Assembly (NCBI GenBank): GCA_943372645.1
Contig: CALRZN010000007.1
Location: 153,562 to 217,561, forward strand
Origin: VBWE01 sp943372645
GTDB taxonomy: Bacteria; Bacteroidota; Bacteroidia; Palsa-965
Reading direction: 5' to 3'
Length of the DNA stretch: 64,000 nucleotides
Of this stretch, positions 24,658 to 34,256 are shown one piece after another. Position 1 is the first letter of the stretch. Each line of letters opens with the position of its first letter. The translations under genes and the position numbers were made by a program. A model generated the notes under the pieces. The model ran no database searches and was not told where the DNA came from. It worked only from the letters and a program-made list of their open reading frames with translations.

Positions 24658-26153
24658 GCGCTGAAGTTGTACGATTGCAGGAAGGAAACGCTTTTGCTGA
24701 TTTCGGTATATAAAATCCGGTCCACATCCATAAACGCCACTTCGCTTCGGAATGCGGTGTGCATTTTAAGCACTACCTGCGAAGTTTCTCCCGCCTTCCG
24801 GAAATCGAGCGCCTGTGCAGCAGTAAGCAATTCGATTGCAAGTATGCGTTCGAGGTTATTTACCACGAGGCGGCATTTGGTTGCGGCATTTGCGCCCATA
24901 CTTACATGATCTTCCTGCCCGTTTGATGAAACAATGGAATCGGCAGAAGCCGGCATGCACAGCTGTTTGTTCTGGCTGGCGATGGATGCGGCGGTGTATT
25001 GGGGAATCATAAAACCGGAATTTAATCCCGGCTTCGCCACCAGGAACATCGGCAGGTCGCGCTGCCCCGAAATGAGCAGGTACGTGCGGCGTTCCGAAAT
25101 GCTTCCCAGTTCGGAAAGTGCAAGCGCCAGGAAATCGAGCGCAAGTGCAAGCGGCTGCCCGTGAAAATTGCCGCCGGATAATAAAAGATCTTCTTCCGGA
25201 AACACCGTCGGATTATCTGTTACCGAATTGATTTCGGTTGCAATTACAGATGCACAATACGCAATCGCATCACGCGAAGCGCCGTGTACCTGCGGAATGC
25301 AACGGAACGAATACGGATCCTGCACATGTTTTTTCGGTTGCGCAATGAGTTTGCTGCCGTTTAAAATGCGGCGCATATTGGCGGCAGTTTGTACCTGCCC
25401 CGCGTGCGGACGGATGCGGTGTAAACTTTCGTGAAACGGATCGATGCGGCCATCATAACTTTCGAGTGAAAGTGCGGCAACCCCATCAGCGGTGGCGGCG
25501 AGGCGTTGCGCCTGCAGCACGCACCACGAACCGTATGCACTCATAAACTGCGTGCCGTTAAGCAGCGCCAGTCCTTCTTTCGATTTTAAACGTACCGGTG
25601 AAAGTCCGGCTGCTTTTAATGCTTCGGCGGCCGACTGTTTTTCTCCATTTACGGTTACTTCGCCCATGCCGAGCAGCGGTAAACAAAGATGTGCCAGCGG
25701 GGCCAGGTCGCCGGAAGCACCCAGCGAACCCTGCTGGTAAACCACCGGCAAAATGTTGTGGTTAAAAAAATCAGCAAGCCGCTCCACAGTTTCCAGTTGC
25801 ACAGCAGAGTTTCCGTATGACAGCGACTGAATTTTAAGCACAAGCATGAGCCGTACAATTTCAGCCGGTACTTCATCGCCGGTGCCGCATGCGTGCGACA
25901 TCACGAGATTGGTCTGTAACTGTTCGAGGTCATTTTCCGGGATGGAAATGTTGTACAGCGAACCGAATCCGGTATTGATGCCATACACCGGACCAGTGCC
26001 CGCCGCAATTTTCTGATCGAGGTAATCGCGGCAAAGCTGAATGCGTTTGCGGGCTTCGGGTGAAAGTTCAATGGTTGTTCCGCTGTGCAGCAAATGCTGA
26101 AGCGTTTCAAACGTGAGCGGATGCTCCGGACCGATTGCGATGGTATGCGCCAT
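24654..26153 (-). CDS. hutH: Histidine ammonia-lyase
   Basis: Product of 499 residues. The catalytic MIO cofactor forms from A146-S147-G148 in G-S-L-G-A-S-G-D-L-A-P-L-A-H; the essential Tyr lies in V-Y57-G-I-N-T-G-F-G. The substrate-selecting pair reads S-H (V-M-S-H-A-C-G), which favours histidine over tyrosine or phenylalanine. It converts histidine to urocanate and ammonia, the first step of histidine use. No other hut genes are adjacent; instead it lies 21 bases after hisS and overlaps the membrane-protein gene downstream by four bases. Confidence 0.93.
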   Translation of the reverse strand: MAHTIAIGPEHPLTFETLQHLLHSGTTIELSPEARKRIQLCRDYLDQKIAAGTGPVYGINTGFGSLYNISIPENDLEQLQTNLVMSHACGTGDEVPAEIVRLMLVLKIQSLSYGNSAVQLETVERLADFFNHNILPVVYQQGSLGASGDLAPLAHLCLPLLGMGEVTVNGEKQSAAEALKAAGLSPVRLKSKEGLALLNGTQFMSAYGSWCVLQAQRLAATADGVAALSLESYDGRIDPFHESLHRIRPHAGQVQTAANMRRILNGSKLIAQPKKHVQDPYSFRCIPQVHGASRDAIAYCASVIATEINSVTDNPTVFPEEDLLLSGGNFHGQPLALALDFLALALSELGSISERRTYLLISGQRDLPMFLVAKPGLNSGFMIPQYTAASIASQNKQLCMPASADSIVSSNGQEDHVSMGANAATKCRLVVNNLERILAIELLTAAQALDFRKAGETSQVVLKMHTAFRSEVAFMDVDRILYTEISKSVSFLQSYNFSA

Positions 26154-26173
26154 GCGGATATTTTTCTTCTTGT

Positions 26174-27565
26174 TTACTGATGCAGTTGCGCAATCAATGC
26201 GTCAACGGTTATTTTTTCCTGGGTGCCGGTTTTCATGTTCTTCAACATCACCACGTTTTCTTTACGTTCATTTTCGCCTACGATGGCTACAAACGGAATG
26301 GATTTCGCATCGGCGTACCCCATTTGTTTTTTAATCTTCGCTGCATCGGGATACAGTTCCGCTGCAATGCCTGCATCACGCACCTGTTTAAGCAGCGGCA
26401 GGCAATAGAGCAAGTCATTATCATCAAACCCCACAAACAACAGTTTGGTGGATGCCGCAACTGCTTCGGGATATAAATTCAGATCGAGCAGCACATCGTA
26501 AATACGATCAGCGCCAAACGAAATGCCCACGCCCGAAAGTCCGGGCAAACCGAAAATGCCGGTGAGGTCGTCGTAACGCCCGCCCCCGCAAATGCTCACG
26601 GTAAGCGAACCGGCTTTGGCTTTCACTTCAAAAATGGCTCCGGTGTAATAGTTCAGTCCGCGCGCAAGCGTAATATCAAGTTCCAGTTCGGTTGATTTCA
26701 GGCCGAGTTCTATTGCTTTGTTAAACACAAACTCGATTTCGGCAATGCCTTTCATGCCGGTTTCAGAGGACGCAAGCATGTTTTTCAGCAGTGCAATTTT
26801 CTCCGTGTACGAACCTGTAAAGGAAATAAGCGGCTGCAGTTTTTCAATGGCCACTTCGCTCAATCCGTTTTCGCGTAGTTCCTTGTTTACGCCATCCACG
26901 CCGATTTTGTCGAGCTTGTCAATGGCAACGGTAATTTTTACGATGTTTTCTTTTTCGCCGATCATTTCTGCAATGCCGGATAAAATTTTCCGGTTGTTGA
27001 TTTTGGTCAGCGTGGGAACATTCAGATTTGTAAAAACAGCATCAATAATCTGCACCAGTTCTACTTCGTTGATGAGCGAATTGCTTCCGATTACATCGGC
27101 ATCGCACTGGTAAAACTCGCGGTAGCGGCCTTTCGCAGGACGATCGCCTCGCCAAACATTTTGTATCTGGTAACGTTTAAACGGAAATGTAATTTCATGC
27201 TGGTGCATTACAACATAGCGTGCAAAAGGCACAGTAAGGTCATAACGCAATGCCTTTTCAGTCAGGATATTTGAGTTCAGGCTTTGTTGTAACGTACGTT
27301 CAAACTCACTCCGCATTTTTTCTTTTTCAGCGTCTTTTGCTTCATGCGGACGGGAATTCAGGATTTTAAAAAGCAACTGATCGCCTTCTTCGCCGTATTT
27401 ACCGGTAAGTGAATCAAGGTTCTCCATCGCCGGCGTTTCAATCGGCAAGTAGCCATACATTTTATAAACGGAGCGTATGGTATCAAAAATATAATTGCGT
27501 CGCACCATTTCGGATGGTGAAAAATCACGTGTTCCCTTGGGAACGGAAGGCTTCTGAATAGCCAT
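26174..27565 (-). CDS. hisS: Histidine--tRNA ligase
   Basis: I start at the internal Met (M-A-I-Q-K-P-S-V-P-K-G-T-R-D-F) at 27565, 12 residues inside the longest frame, because the family begins with this P-x-G-T-R-D motif. Class II motif 2 (R-Y-D-L-T-V-P-F-A-R-Y-V…R-Y-Q-I-Q-N-V-W-R-G-D-R-P), the HisRS signatures L-A-R-G-L-N-Y-Y-T-G-A-I-F-E and G-G-G-R-Y-D-D-L, and motif 3 (G-V-G-I-S-F-G-A-D-R-I) are all present, followed by the anticodon-binding domain. Essential cytoplasmic enzyme. First gene of a leftward operon with hutH. Confidence 0.96.
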   Translation of the reverse strand: MAIQKPSVPKGTRDFSPSEMVRRNYIFDTIRSVYKMYGYLPIETPAMENLDSLTGKYGEEGDQLLFKILNSRPHEAKDAEKEKMRSEFERTLQQSLNSNILTEKALRYDLTVPFARYVVMHQHEITFPFKRYQIQNVWRGDRPAKGRYREFYQCDADVIGSNSLINEVELVQIIDAVFTNLNVPTLTKINNRKILSGIAEMIGEKENIVKITVAIDKLDKIGVDGVNKELRENGLSEVAIEKLQPLISFTGSYTEKIALLKNMLASSETGMKGIAEIEFVFNKAIELGLKSTELELDITLARGLNYYTGAIFEVKAKAGSLTVSICGGGRYDDLTGIFGLPGLSGVGISFGADRIYDVLLDLNLYPEAVAASTKLLFVGFDDNDLLYCLPLLKQVRDAGIAAELYPDAAKIKKQMGYADAKSIPFVAIVGENERKENVVMLKNMKTGTQEKITVDALIAQLHQ

Positions 27566-27659
27566 AACAGTTGCTTTTTTTAACGGGCGTAAAGGTAGCA
27601 AAAAGGCGTGGCCCGGGGTTATTCCTGCGAAATGGGATTCTCCTTAATTGAAAATAACT

Positions 27660-27667
27660 TAGATTTG
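27660..27667 (+). promoter_or_regulatory. -7 box upstream of the T9SS protein gene at 27.7 kb
   Basis: TAGATTTG matches TAnnTTTG exactly and lies 46 bases before the ATG at 27714, leaving a plausible leader. No clear TTG box 19-21 bases upstream. Confidence 0.45.
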
Positions 27668-27713
27668 TAATGGCTCTCCCAAAGCAAAAACCACTTCAAA
27701 CCAAATTTTCAGC

Positions 27714-28685
27714 ATGAAAAAACTGCTACTCTTTTTAATCGGTACCAGCTCTATTGTTGTTTCAAACGCCCAAAGCAGCGTGTACAAGAACTTCCCGGAT
27801 ACGAATTTTATCTGGGTCGAAACGTCCAACGGCATACCCGGCGGCGGTTGCTGCTGCGGCGGTATCTGCATTAACGATTACAGTTACCAGTTGTTTTTTG
27901 ATGGCGATACCGTGTTAAACAGCCAGGTGTATTCCAAATTTTATGAAACCGGTTCCATGACTGCTTATATCGTCGGACCGCCCTCTTGCGCCCCCTCGTG
28001 CAATAATGTAACCAGTACAACCTCGTATTATTCGCACCAGCTTTACGGCTTCCTCCGCCACGATGCTGCTGCCAAAAAAGTGTATGAATGGAGTGGCGGA
28101 CAGGAACTGCTGATGTACGATTTCACCATGCAGGTGGGCGACAGTGCACGGGGCCGTATCGGTAACCCGATCATGAATTACGTTTCCGCCATTGATTCGA
28201 TGCTGGTTGGTAACCAGTACCACAAACGGTTCTGGCTCACCACGTGGAATGGCCACCAGGCCGGTTATGATTCGGCTTATGCCTGGATTACTGAAGGCCT
28301 CGGCGGTTCACAGGGAATGTTGTATGACATTTATCCCGTATTTGAACGCATCGGTACCATTGTGTGTGCCTACGACAGCCTGGTTCCGGTATATCCCGCC
28401 AACCAGCCCGGCTGTACCATTCCCACCGGGAAAGAAGAACTGCTGCCTGTTGAGTTAAACTTTGCACTCGTACCGAATCCGGCGAATGGCCATGTGCGCA
28501 TCACCGGCGGCGAAGCAGGCGCAACCATTACCGTTACCGATGTCCAGGGAAAACTGATCTACAGCGGACGCTGCACCGGCGAAAGCACCGAGGTAAAACT
28601 GAACGGTATTCCGAAAGGAATTTATGCGGTGAAACTGACCAACACAGCGGGACAACATGCGGTGAAAAAACTGATGATCGAATAA
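27714..28685 (+). CDS. T9SS-secreted protein, unrecognised family, paralogue A
   Basis: Product of 323 residues with a signal peptide (I-V-V-S-N-A-Q). The start of the mature protein has S-S-V-Y-K-N-F-P-D-T-N-F-I-W-V-E and a cysteine cluster G-G-G-C-C-C-G-G-I-C. The middle contains L-M-Y-D-F-T-M-Q-V-G-D-S-A-R-G, M-N-Y-V-S-A-I-D-S, and Y-D-S-A-Y-A-W-I-T-E-G-L-G-G-S-Q-G. The end is a type A sorting domain (V-P-N-P-A-N-G-H…K-K-L-M-I-E). The protein at 31470-32441 is a clear paralogue over its whole length. No catalytic motif was recognised; the conserved cysteines suggest disulfides or metal binding. Monocistronic. Confidence 0.8.
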   Translation: MKKLLLFLIGTSSIVVSNAQSSVYKNFPDTNFIWVETSNGIPGGGCCCGGICINDYSYQLFFDGDTVLNSQVYSKFYETGSMTAYIVGPPSCAPSCNNVTSTTSYYSHQLYGFLRHDAAAKKVYEWSGGQELLMYDFTMQVGDSARGRIGNPIMNYVSAIDSMLVGNQYHKRFWLTTWNGHQAGYDSAYAWITEGLGGSQGMLYDIYPVFERIGTIVCAYDSLVPVYPANQPGCTIPTGKEELLPVELNFALVPNPANGHVRITGGEAGATITVTDVQGKLIYSGRCTGESTEVKLNGIPKGIYAVKLTNTAGQHAVKKLMIE

Positions 28686-28703
28686 ATCATTTTCAAATCC
28701 AAC

Positions 28704-28736
28704 AAAAAAGGCTGCCGGAATCCGGCAGCCTTTTTT
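28704..28736. terminator. Bidirectional terminator between convergent genes
   Basis: A perfect inverted repeat with 16-base arms (28704-28719 and 28721-28736) has A6 at one end, T6 at the other and a GC core (GGCTGCCGGA), so it gives a U-tailed hairpin on both strands. It lies between the stops of the convergent genes at 28685 and 28751. Confidence 0.92.
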
Positions 28737-28750
28737 ATTGGCTATAACTG

Positions 28751-29473
28751 TTATTTTTTCAACTCTGTAAGCACGGTATAACCCTCCATCTTATCCCCTT
28801 TCCAGGTCTCCGAACGAACTGCTCCCACTTTGGTGCTGTACCATTCTGTAACCTGGCGCGGCTTCAGACCGGGCATGTTCATGGTTTGTCCGCCCGGCAT
28901 AATCATCATACTTTCAAAATTAAACGTGTAGGTAATTTTGTAGCACTCAAACGTTCCGGCAGAGGTGGTCATGCTTTCTTTTGCCACCACTTTGCGATCG
29001 GTAATGGTAATGGTTGTTTCGCCGAACGGTGCTCCGCTTTTTTTATCGCTCGCCTTCATTTTCAGCGTGCCATCGGGCAGTGTGCTGCCAACCGAAAGAT
29101 TGGACGGGTACTGCAGCGTGTTGCCTTCAAAGGTCATGTTCATGTCTTTGTAGGCACGTGTCTGATCAGGACTTGTGAAGTTTTTCATGTCAATGCTGAA
29201 TGTACCGCCGTCGCAGCTCACCGTGGTGTTCATGGTGCCGGTTTCTTTTCCTTTTTCGTCTTTCACGACCTGGGTCAGATCGGCGGTGGTGGCGGTTCCG
29301 GAAGTCTTCACATCATTAACCGTGGTGGTGGCCGTGCTGGTTACTTTGTCTTTGGCATTGTAACTGGTCATGGTATAAACCACGCCTTTTTTCATCTGTT
29401 CGTATTCAGCGCAGCCCTGGGCGCTGAGTTGCAGCGATGCTGCGCAGGCAAGTAAAACGATGAGTTTTTTCAT
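28751..29473 (-). CDS. Secreted TapB/DUF3108-like protein
   Basis: Product of 240 residues with a signal peptide (L-Q-L-S-A-Q-G-C-A). The beta-rich sequence with Y-T-M-T-S-Y-N-A-K-D-K, L-P-D-G-T-L-K-M, T-S-A-G-T-F-E-C-Y-K-I-T-Y-T and V-T-E-W-Y-S-T-K-V-G-A-V-R-S-E resembles the TapB/DUF3108-like periplasmic fold. No enzymatic function is assigned to it. It lies 27 bases downstream of ettA on the same strand and may be read with it. Confidence 0.7.
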   Translation of the reverse strand: MKKLIVLLACAASLQLSAQGCAEYEQMKKGVVYTMTSYNAKDKVTSTATTTVNDVKTSGTATTADLTQVVKDEKGKETGTMNTTVSCDGGTFSIDMKNFTSPDQTRAYKDMNMTFEGNTLQYPSNLSVGSTLPDGTLKMKASDKKSGAPFGETTITITDRKVVAKESMTTSAGTFECYKITYTFNFESMMIMPGGQTMNMPGLKPRQVTEWYSTKVGAVRSETWKGDKMEGYTVLTELKK

Positions 29474-29500
29474 GGTGCTGAGTTTTATTGTTTAATAATA

Positions 29501-31177
<1,677 letters not shown>

Positions 31178-31469
31178 GGGAAAAGTTAAACTGGTAAAAC
31201 TGTTTATTTATCGTGTTTAAGGCCGCAAATGTCGTAAAAAAGGGCAGAACTTGCAATGCTTTTGCGCATAACGGGTAAAAGTAAGTGGTACCCATGAAAA
31301 GGAAATGACCGGAACATGCAAATCCCCTGTTTTTCCCACGCCAGGAAGAAGCGGTATGCATCCATTCCGGGAATAGCCCGGAAGGCATTAAATAGTTCAC
31401 AATTGTCCGGAAATTAGTTCCGTAGGCGGTAATTATATAGTTTTAGGTTTTCCAGTTATCCCGAATACC

Positions 31470-32441
31470 GTGACACGAAATTTATTTATCGTATTCTTCC
31501 TGTTAGTACTGGTTATTCCGGCACGGGCACAGTCGTCGGTGTATCACCATTTTCCCGATTCCGGCTTTGTATGGATTGAAGAATATACAAAGACTCCTGA
31601 CGGATATTGTTGCTGCAGTTCATCGGTGTGTACCAATTTTTTCAGCTACTCGCATTACCTCAATGGGGATACAATCGTCAATAACCGGAGGTATTTTGAA
31701 CTCTATGAATCCGGTTATGTGATACGCACCAACTCGGGAAATGTGACCTGTCCGCCGAACAGTTACTCGCCCTGTTACCAGTATTTTTATCAGTTCGATT
31801 GTGCGCTGATCCGCGAAGATTCGGCCGCCCGTCATATTTACATCTGGAATCCGGGGGACTCGGCAGAGGTCCTGATGTACGACTTTAACATGCTGGTGGG
31901 TGATACCGTGCGCGGCAAAATCGGTAACGGAATGAATTATGTTTCGGCTATTGATTCGGTGCAGGTGGGAACCGACTTTCATAAACGGTATTGGGTAACT
32001 GTTTTTGGCGGCAACCAGTTGGGCTATGATTCGGCCTACGCTACCATTACCGAAGGGCTGGGTGGTTCGCAGGGGGTAATGATGCCGCTGATGCCGGTTG
32101 ATTCCACGTTCGGCAATATGATCTGCGCCTACAATCAAAGTGTACCCGTGTGGCCGGCCAATCAGTCGGGTTGCCTTATGCCTACCGGCACTGAACGCTT
32201 TGAACAGCCCGCCGGCCTGGCCGTTTTCCCTAACCCGGCGCACGATTACCTGGCGGTTTATACTTCCGGATATGCAGGGCAAATCATCATTTCCGATATC
32301 CAGGGACGTGATGTATTTACGGTTGACGTGCGACAGTCAAAAACAGAAATAACATTACCTGGTTTACCGGCCGGTTTATACACCATCAGGTACAACACAA
32401 CCGCAGGAAACAGTGTAACAAAAAAAGTGGTAATCGAATAA
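31470..32441 (+). CDS. T9SS-secreted protein, unrecognised family, paralogue B
   Basis: Product of 323 residues from a GTG start; signal peptide L-V-I-P-A-R-A-Q. It matches the 27.7-kb paralogue throughout: S-S-V-Y-H-H-F-P-D-S-G-F-V-W-I-E, the cysteine run Y-C-C-C-S-S-S-V-C, L-M-Y-D-F-N-M-L-V-G-D-T-V-R-G-K-I-G-N, M-N-Y-V-S-A-I-D-S, Y-D-S-A-Y-A-T-I-T-E-G-L-G-G-S-Q-G, and a type A tail (F-P-N-P-A-H-D-Y…K-K-V-V-I-E). Surface or released; function unknown. The next gene begins four bases after its stop, so they are co-transcribed. Confidence 0.8.
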   Translation: MTRNLFIVFFLLVLVIPARAQSSVYHHFPDSGFVWIEEYTKTPDGYCCCSSSVCTNFFSYSHYLNGDTIVNNRRYFELYESGYVIRTNSGNVTCPPNSYSPCYQYFYQFDCALIREDSAARHIYIWNPGDSAEVLMYDFNMLVGDTVRGKIGNGMNYVSAIDSVQVGTDFHKRYWVTVFGGNQLGYDSAYATITEGLGGSQGVMMPLMPVDSTFGNMICAYNQSVPVWPANQSGCLMPTGTERFEQPAGLAVFPNPAHDYLAVYTSGYAGQIIISDIQGRDVFTVDVRQSKTEITLPGLPAGLYTIRYNTTAGNSVTKKVVIE

Positions 32442-32445
32442 CCGG

Positions 32446-32925
32446 ATGAAACAAACCTTTAGCGTTTCTGCGGATGGCATAACACGCATAAAAAAGAAAA
32501 CGATGCGGCAGTTCATCCCGTTGTTTCTCATCATTGCCGTGTTTGCTTTTGTATCGTGGTGGTTTGTGCTGCGGCCGTCCCTGCATTTCGGCAACCCCAA
32601 ACGCTGGATACCGGGAATTATGATGGTTACCGGGGCTGCGCTTTTCTTCCTTTTTTACGTTTACAAAGCGTTTAAATCAGCGCAGCGTCTGGATAATATG
32701 CAGGTAGCTGCCGACGACCTGTTTATCACTTCGCTGAATTTTCTCGGGGATGAACTCACCGTTGCGTACACGGATATCGTGAAAATTGAAAAAATAAAAA
32801 CGAGTTACTACCTGAAAACAAGCGACTGGCAGCGGTTTATCGAACTACATGAAGAAGTGGAAAACCGGAAAGCATTGCTGGAACTGATTTACAGGAAGCG
32901 GCCGGATTTGAAACCGGAAAGTTGA
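32446..32925 (+). CDS. Two-helix membrane protein of unknown function
   Basis: Product of 159 residues. Two membrane helices (F-I-P-L-F-L-I-I-A-V-F-A-F-V-S-W-W-F and I-P-G-I-M-M-V-T-G-A-A-L-F-F-L-F-Y-V-Y) are followed by a PH-like cytoplasmic beta segment (D-N-M-Q-V-A-A-D-D-L-F-I-T…V-A-Y-T-D-I-V-K-I-E-K-I-K) as seen in small bacterial PH-domain membrane proteins; I hold that likeness weakly. Starts four bases after paralogue B. Not otherwise recognised. Confidence 0.65.
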   Translation: MKQTFSVSADGITRIKKKTMRQFIPLFLIIAVFAFVSWWFVLRPSLHFGNPKRWIPGIMMVTGAALFFLFYVYKAFKSAQRLDNMQVAADDLFITSLNFLGDELTVAYTDIVKIEKIKTSYYLKTSDWQRFIELHEEVENRKALLELIYRKRPDLKPES

Positions 32926-33069
32926 AGCAATACATAAAGCAACAAATAAAATTTACCACAACTACCCCTGCACCAATTTTATTTCCTGCTCATACCAGCT
33001 ACAAAACAGAAAAAAGCAGGATTGAAAATATTCCTTTTCACAAAACACTTAATCCAGTAACTTTATATC

Positions 33070-33546
33070 ATGTTGCATATTCAACGCATTGTGACAACGT
33101 GGGATAAAAAAGCACGTGGCGGAAAAGCAGCCACGATAAGAAACAGTTATCCGGAGGTTCTACCCGTTAATATCAGGGATCGCACTGTTCAAGGGAATTA
33201 CGACGAAATAAATCATATTCATTTTAGTCATCACTTTGAGGTTTTAAACCCGAAACCGGAATTTCCATTCTATTTTGAACCGCATTATCTGTATTGCATT
33301 AATCATATAAACAAACTGGACATATACTGGAATCAATCACACGCTACGCATACCAAAAGATTAGTTGCATTAAGTCCGGAAAGCTGGTTTAAAATAAAGT
33401 ATATACGTCGGCATATTGACGAATATGGTTGGCACTGGGAAAAAGTCGTGCTTAATATTCACTTCGGTGAAACAGAAAAACTACAGTCCAATTATTTCCA
33501 GGCAACGAAGCCGGTTGCAGTTTTTGAAAAGCATCTCTATTATTAA
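33070..33546 (+). CDS. Orphan protein of unknown function in AT-rich DNA
   Basis: Product of 158 residues, rich in His, Tyr, Trp and Asn (F-Y-F-E-P-H-Y-L-Y-C-I-N-H-I, I-Y-W-N-Q-S-H-A-T-H-T-K-R-L, H-I-D-E-Y-G-W-H-W-E-K-V), with no signal or membrane helix. Not recognised. The DNA from about 32.9 to 33.5 kb is more AT-rich than its neighbours, which fits recent acquisition. TAACTTTA (33058-33065), a near match to the -7 box, lies four bases before the ATG, suggesting a nearly leaderless message. It ends four bases from the convergent gene. Confidence 0.55.
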   Translation: MLHIQRIVTTWDKKARGGKAATIRNSYPEVLPVNIRDRTVQGNYDEINHIHFSHHFEVLNPKPEFPFYFEPHYLYCINHINKLDIYWNQSHATHTKRLVALSPESWFKIKYIRRHIDEYGWHWEKVVLNIHFGETEKLQSNYFQATKPVAVFEKHLYY

Positions 33547-33550
33547 ACGC

Positions 33551-34192
33551 TTATTGTGGAAACTTCAACACATGCGCCTCATTAAACTTGCGCAAATAAA
33601 TAAACAGCTGCTCTTTCCGTTTACGTTTGGGCAGGACGGAAAAATCATCAAACAGTTTTTTATCGGGCAGTAATAACTTCAGCATCGCATCGCTGTCGAA
33701 ATGCATCACCGCCCCGGTTTTTGTATCCAGCACCAGCTGCACCATTTGCTGCTGCGGGGTTCCGTACTGGCTGCCATAACCCACCGGCGAACCGGCATAT
33801 ACATACGTGGTTTCGTAGGCCGTAAAATGGCAGATACTGCCCACCACCATAATGCGGTTGAAGGCATTGTTCAGCCACACATACGCGGCACCGTTTTCGG
33901 CGTAGCCCCAGATTTTGGAAGTGGAAACCGTTTGTTCGGTTCCGTTCGCATCTTTATAAATGAACGTGTTTTTGCTCAGTACCTGCCGGATAAAATCGAG
34001 GCGCGTGGGGTCGTAATCACTTACAATACTGCTTTTCGGGATGGGTTTGTTGCTGCGGAAATCCGTAAACTGCAGGTACACACCATCGGTAAAACGGAAG
34101 TTCGTCCCGTACGTAACCGAATCCTGCTGCGCCGGTAACAGCGCGGGGAAAAACAGGCAAAACCAGCAGACGAAAATCTTAATTGCTTGCAT
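33551..34192 (-). CDS. Secreted protein of unknown function
   Basis: I start at the internal Met at 34192 (M-Q-A-I-K-I-F-V-C-W-F), which gives a signal peptide ending L-P-A-Q and 213 residues in total. The mature part has repeated aromatic beta strands (Y-G-T-N-F-R-F-T-D-G-V-Y-L-Q-F-T-D-F-R-S-N-K-P, I-W-G-Y-A-E-N-G-A-A-Y-V-W-L-N-N-A-F). The C-terminus is charged. No T9SS tail; probably periplasmic. Similar short proteins occur in Bacteroidota without assigned function. Divergent from the subtilisin gene, with which it shares a 64-base control region. Confidence 0.65.
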   Translation of the reverse strand: MQAIKIFVCWFCLFFPALLPAQQDSVTYGTNFRFTDGVYLQFTDFRSNKPIPKSSIVSDYDPTRLDFIRQVLSKNTFIYKDANGTEQTVSTSKIWGYAENGAAYVWLNNAFNRIMVVGSICHFTAYETTYVYAGSPVGYGSQYGTPQQQMVQLVLDTKTGAVMHFDSDAMLKLLLPDKKLFDDFSVLPKRKRKEQLFIYLRKFNEAHVLKFPQ

Positions 34193-34256
34193 TTCATCAA
34201 ATTTCGCAAACTTTTCCCGAAATTTAACGTTCATCATCTGAGCAAAACGTTAATAC

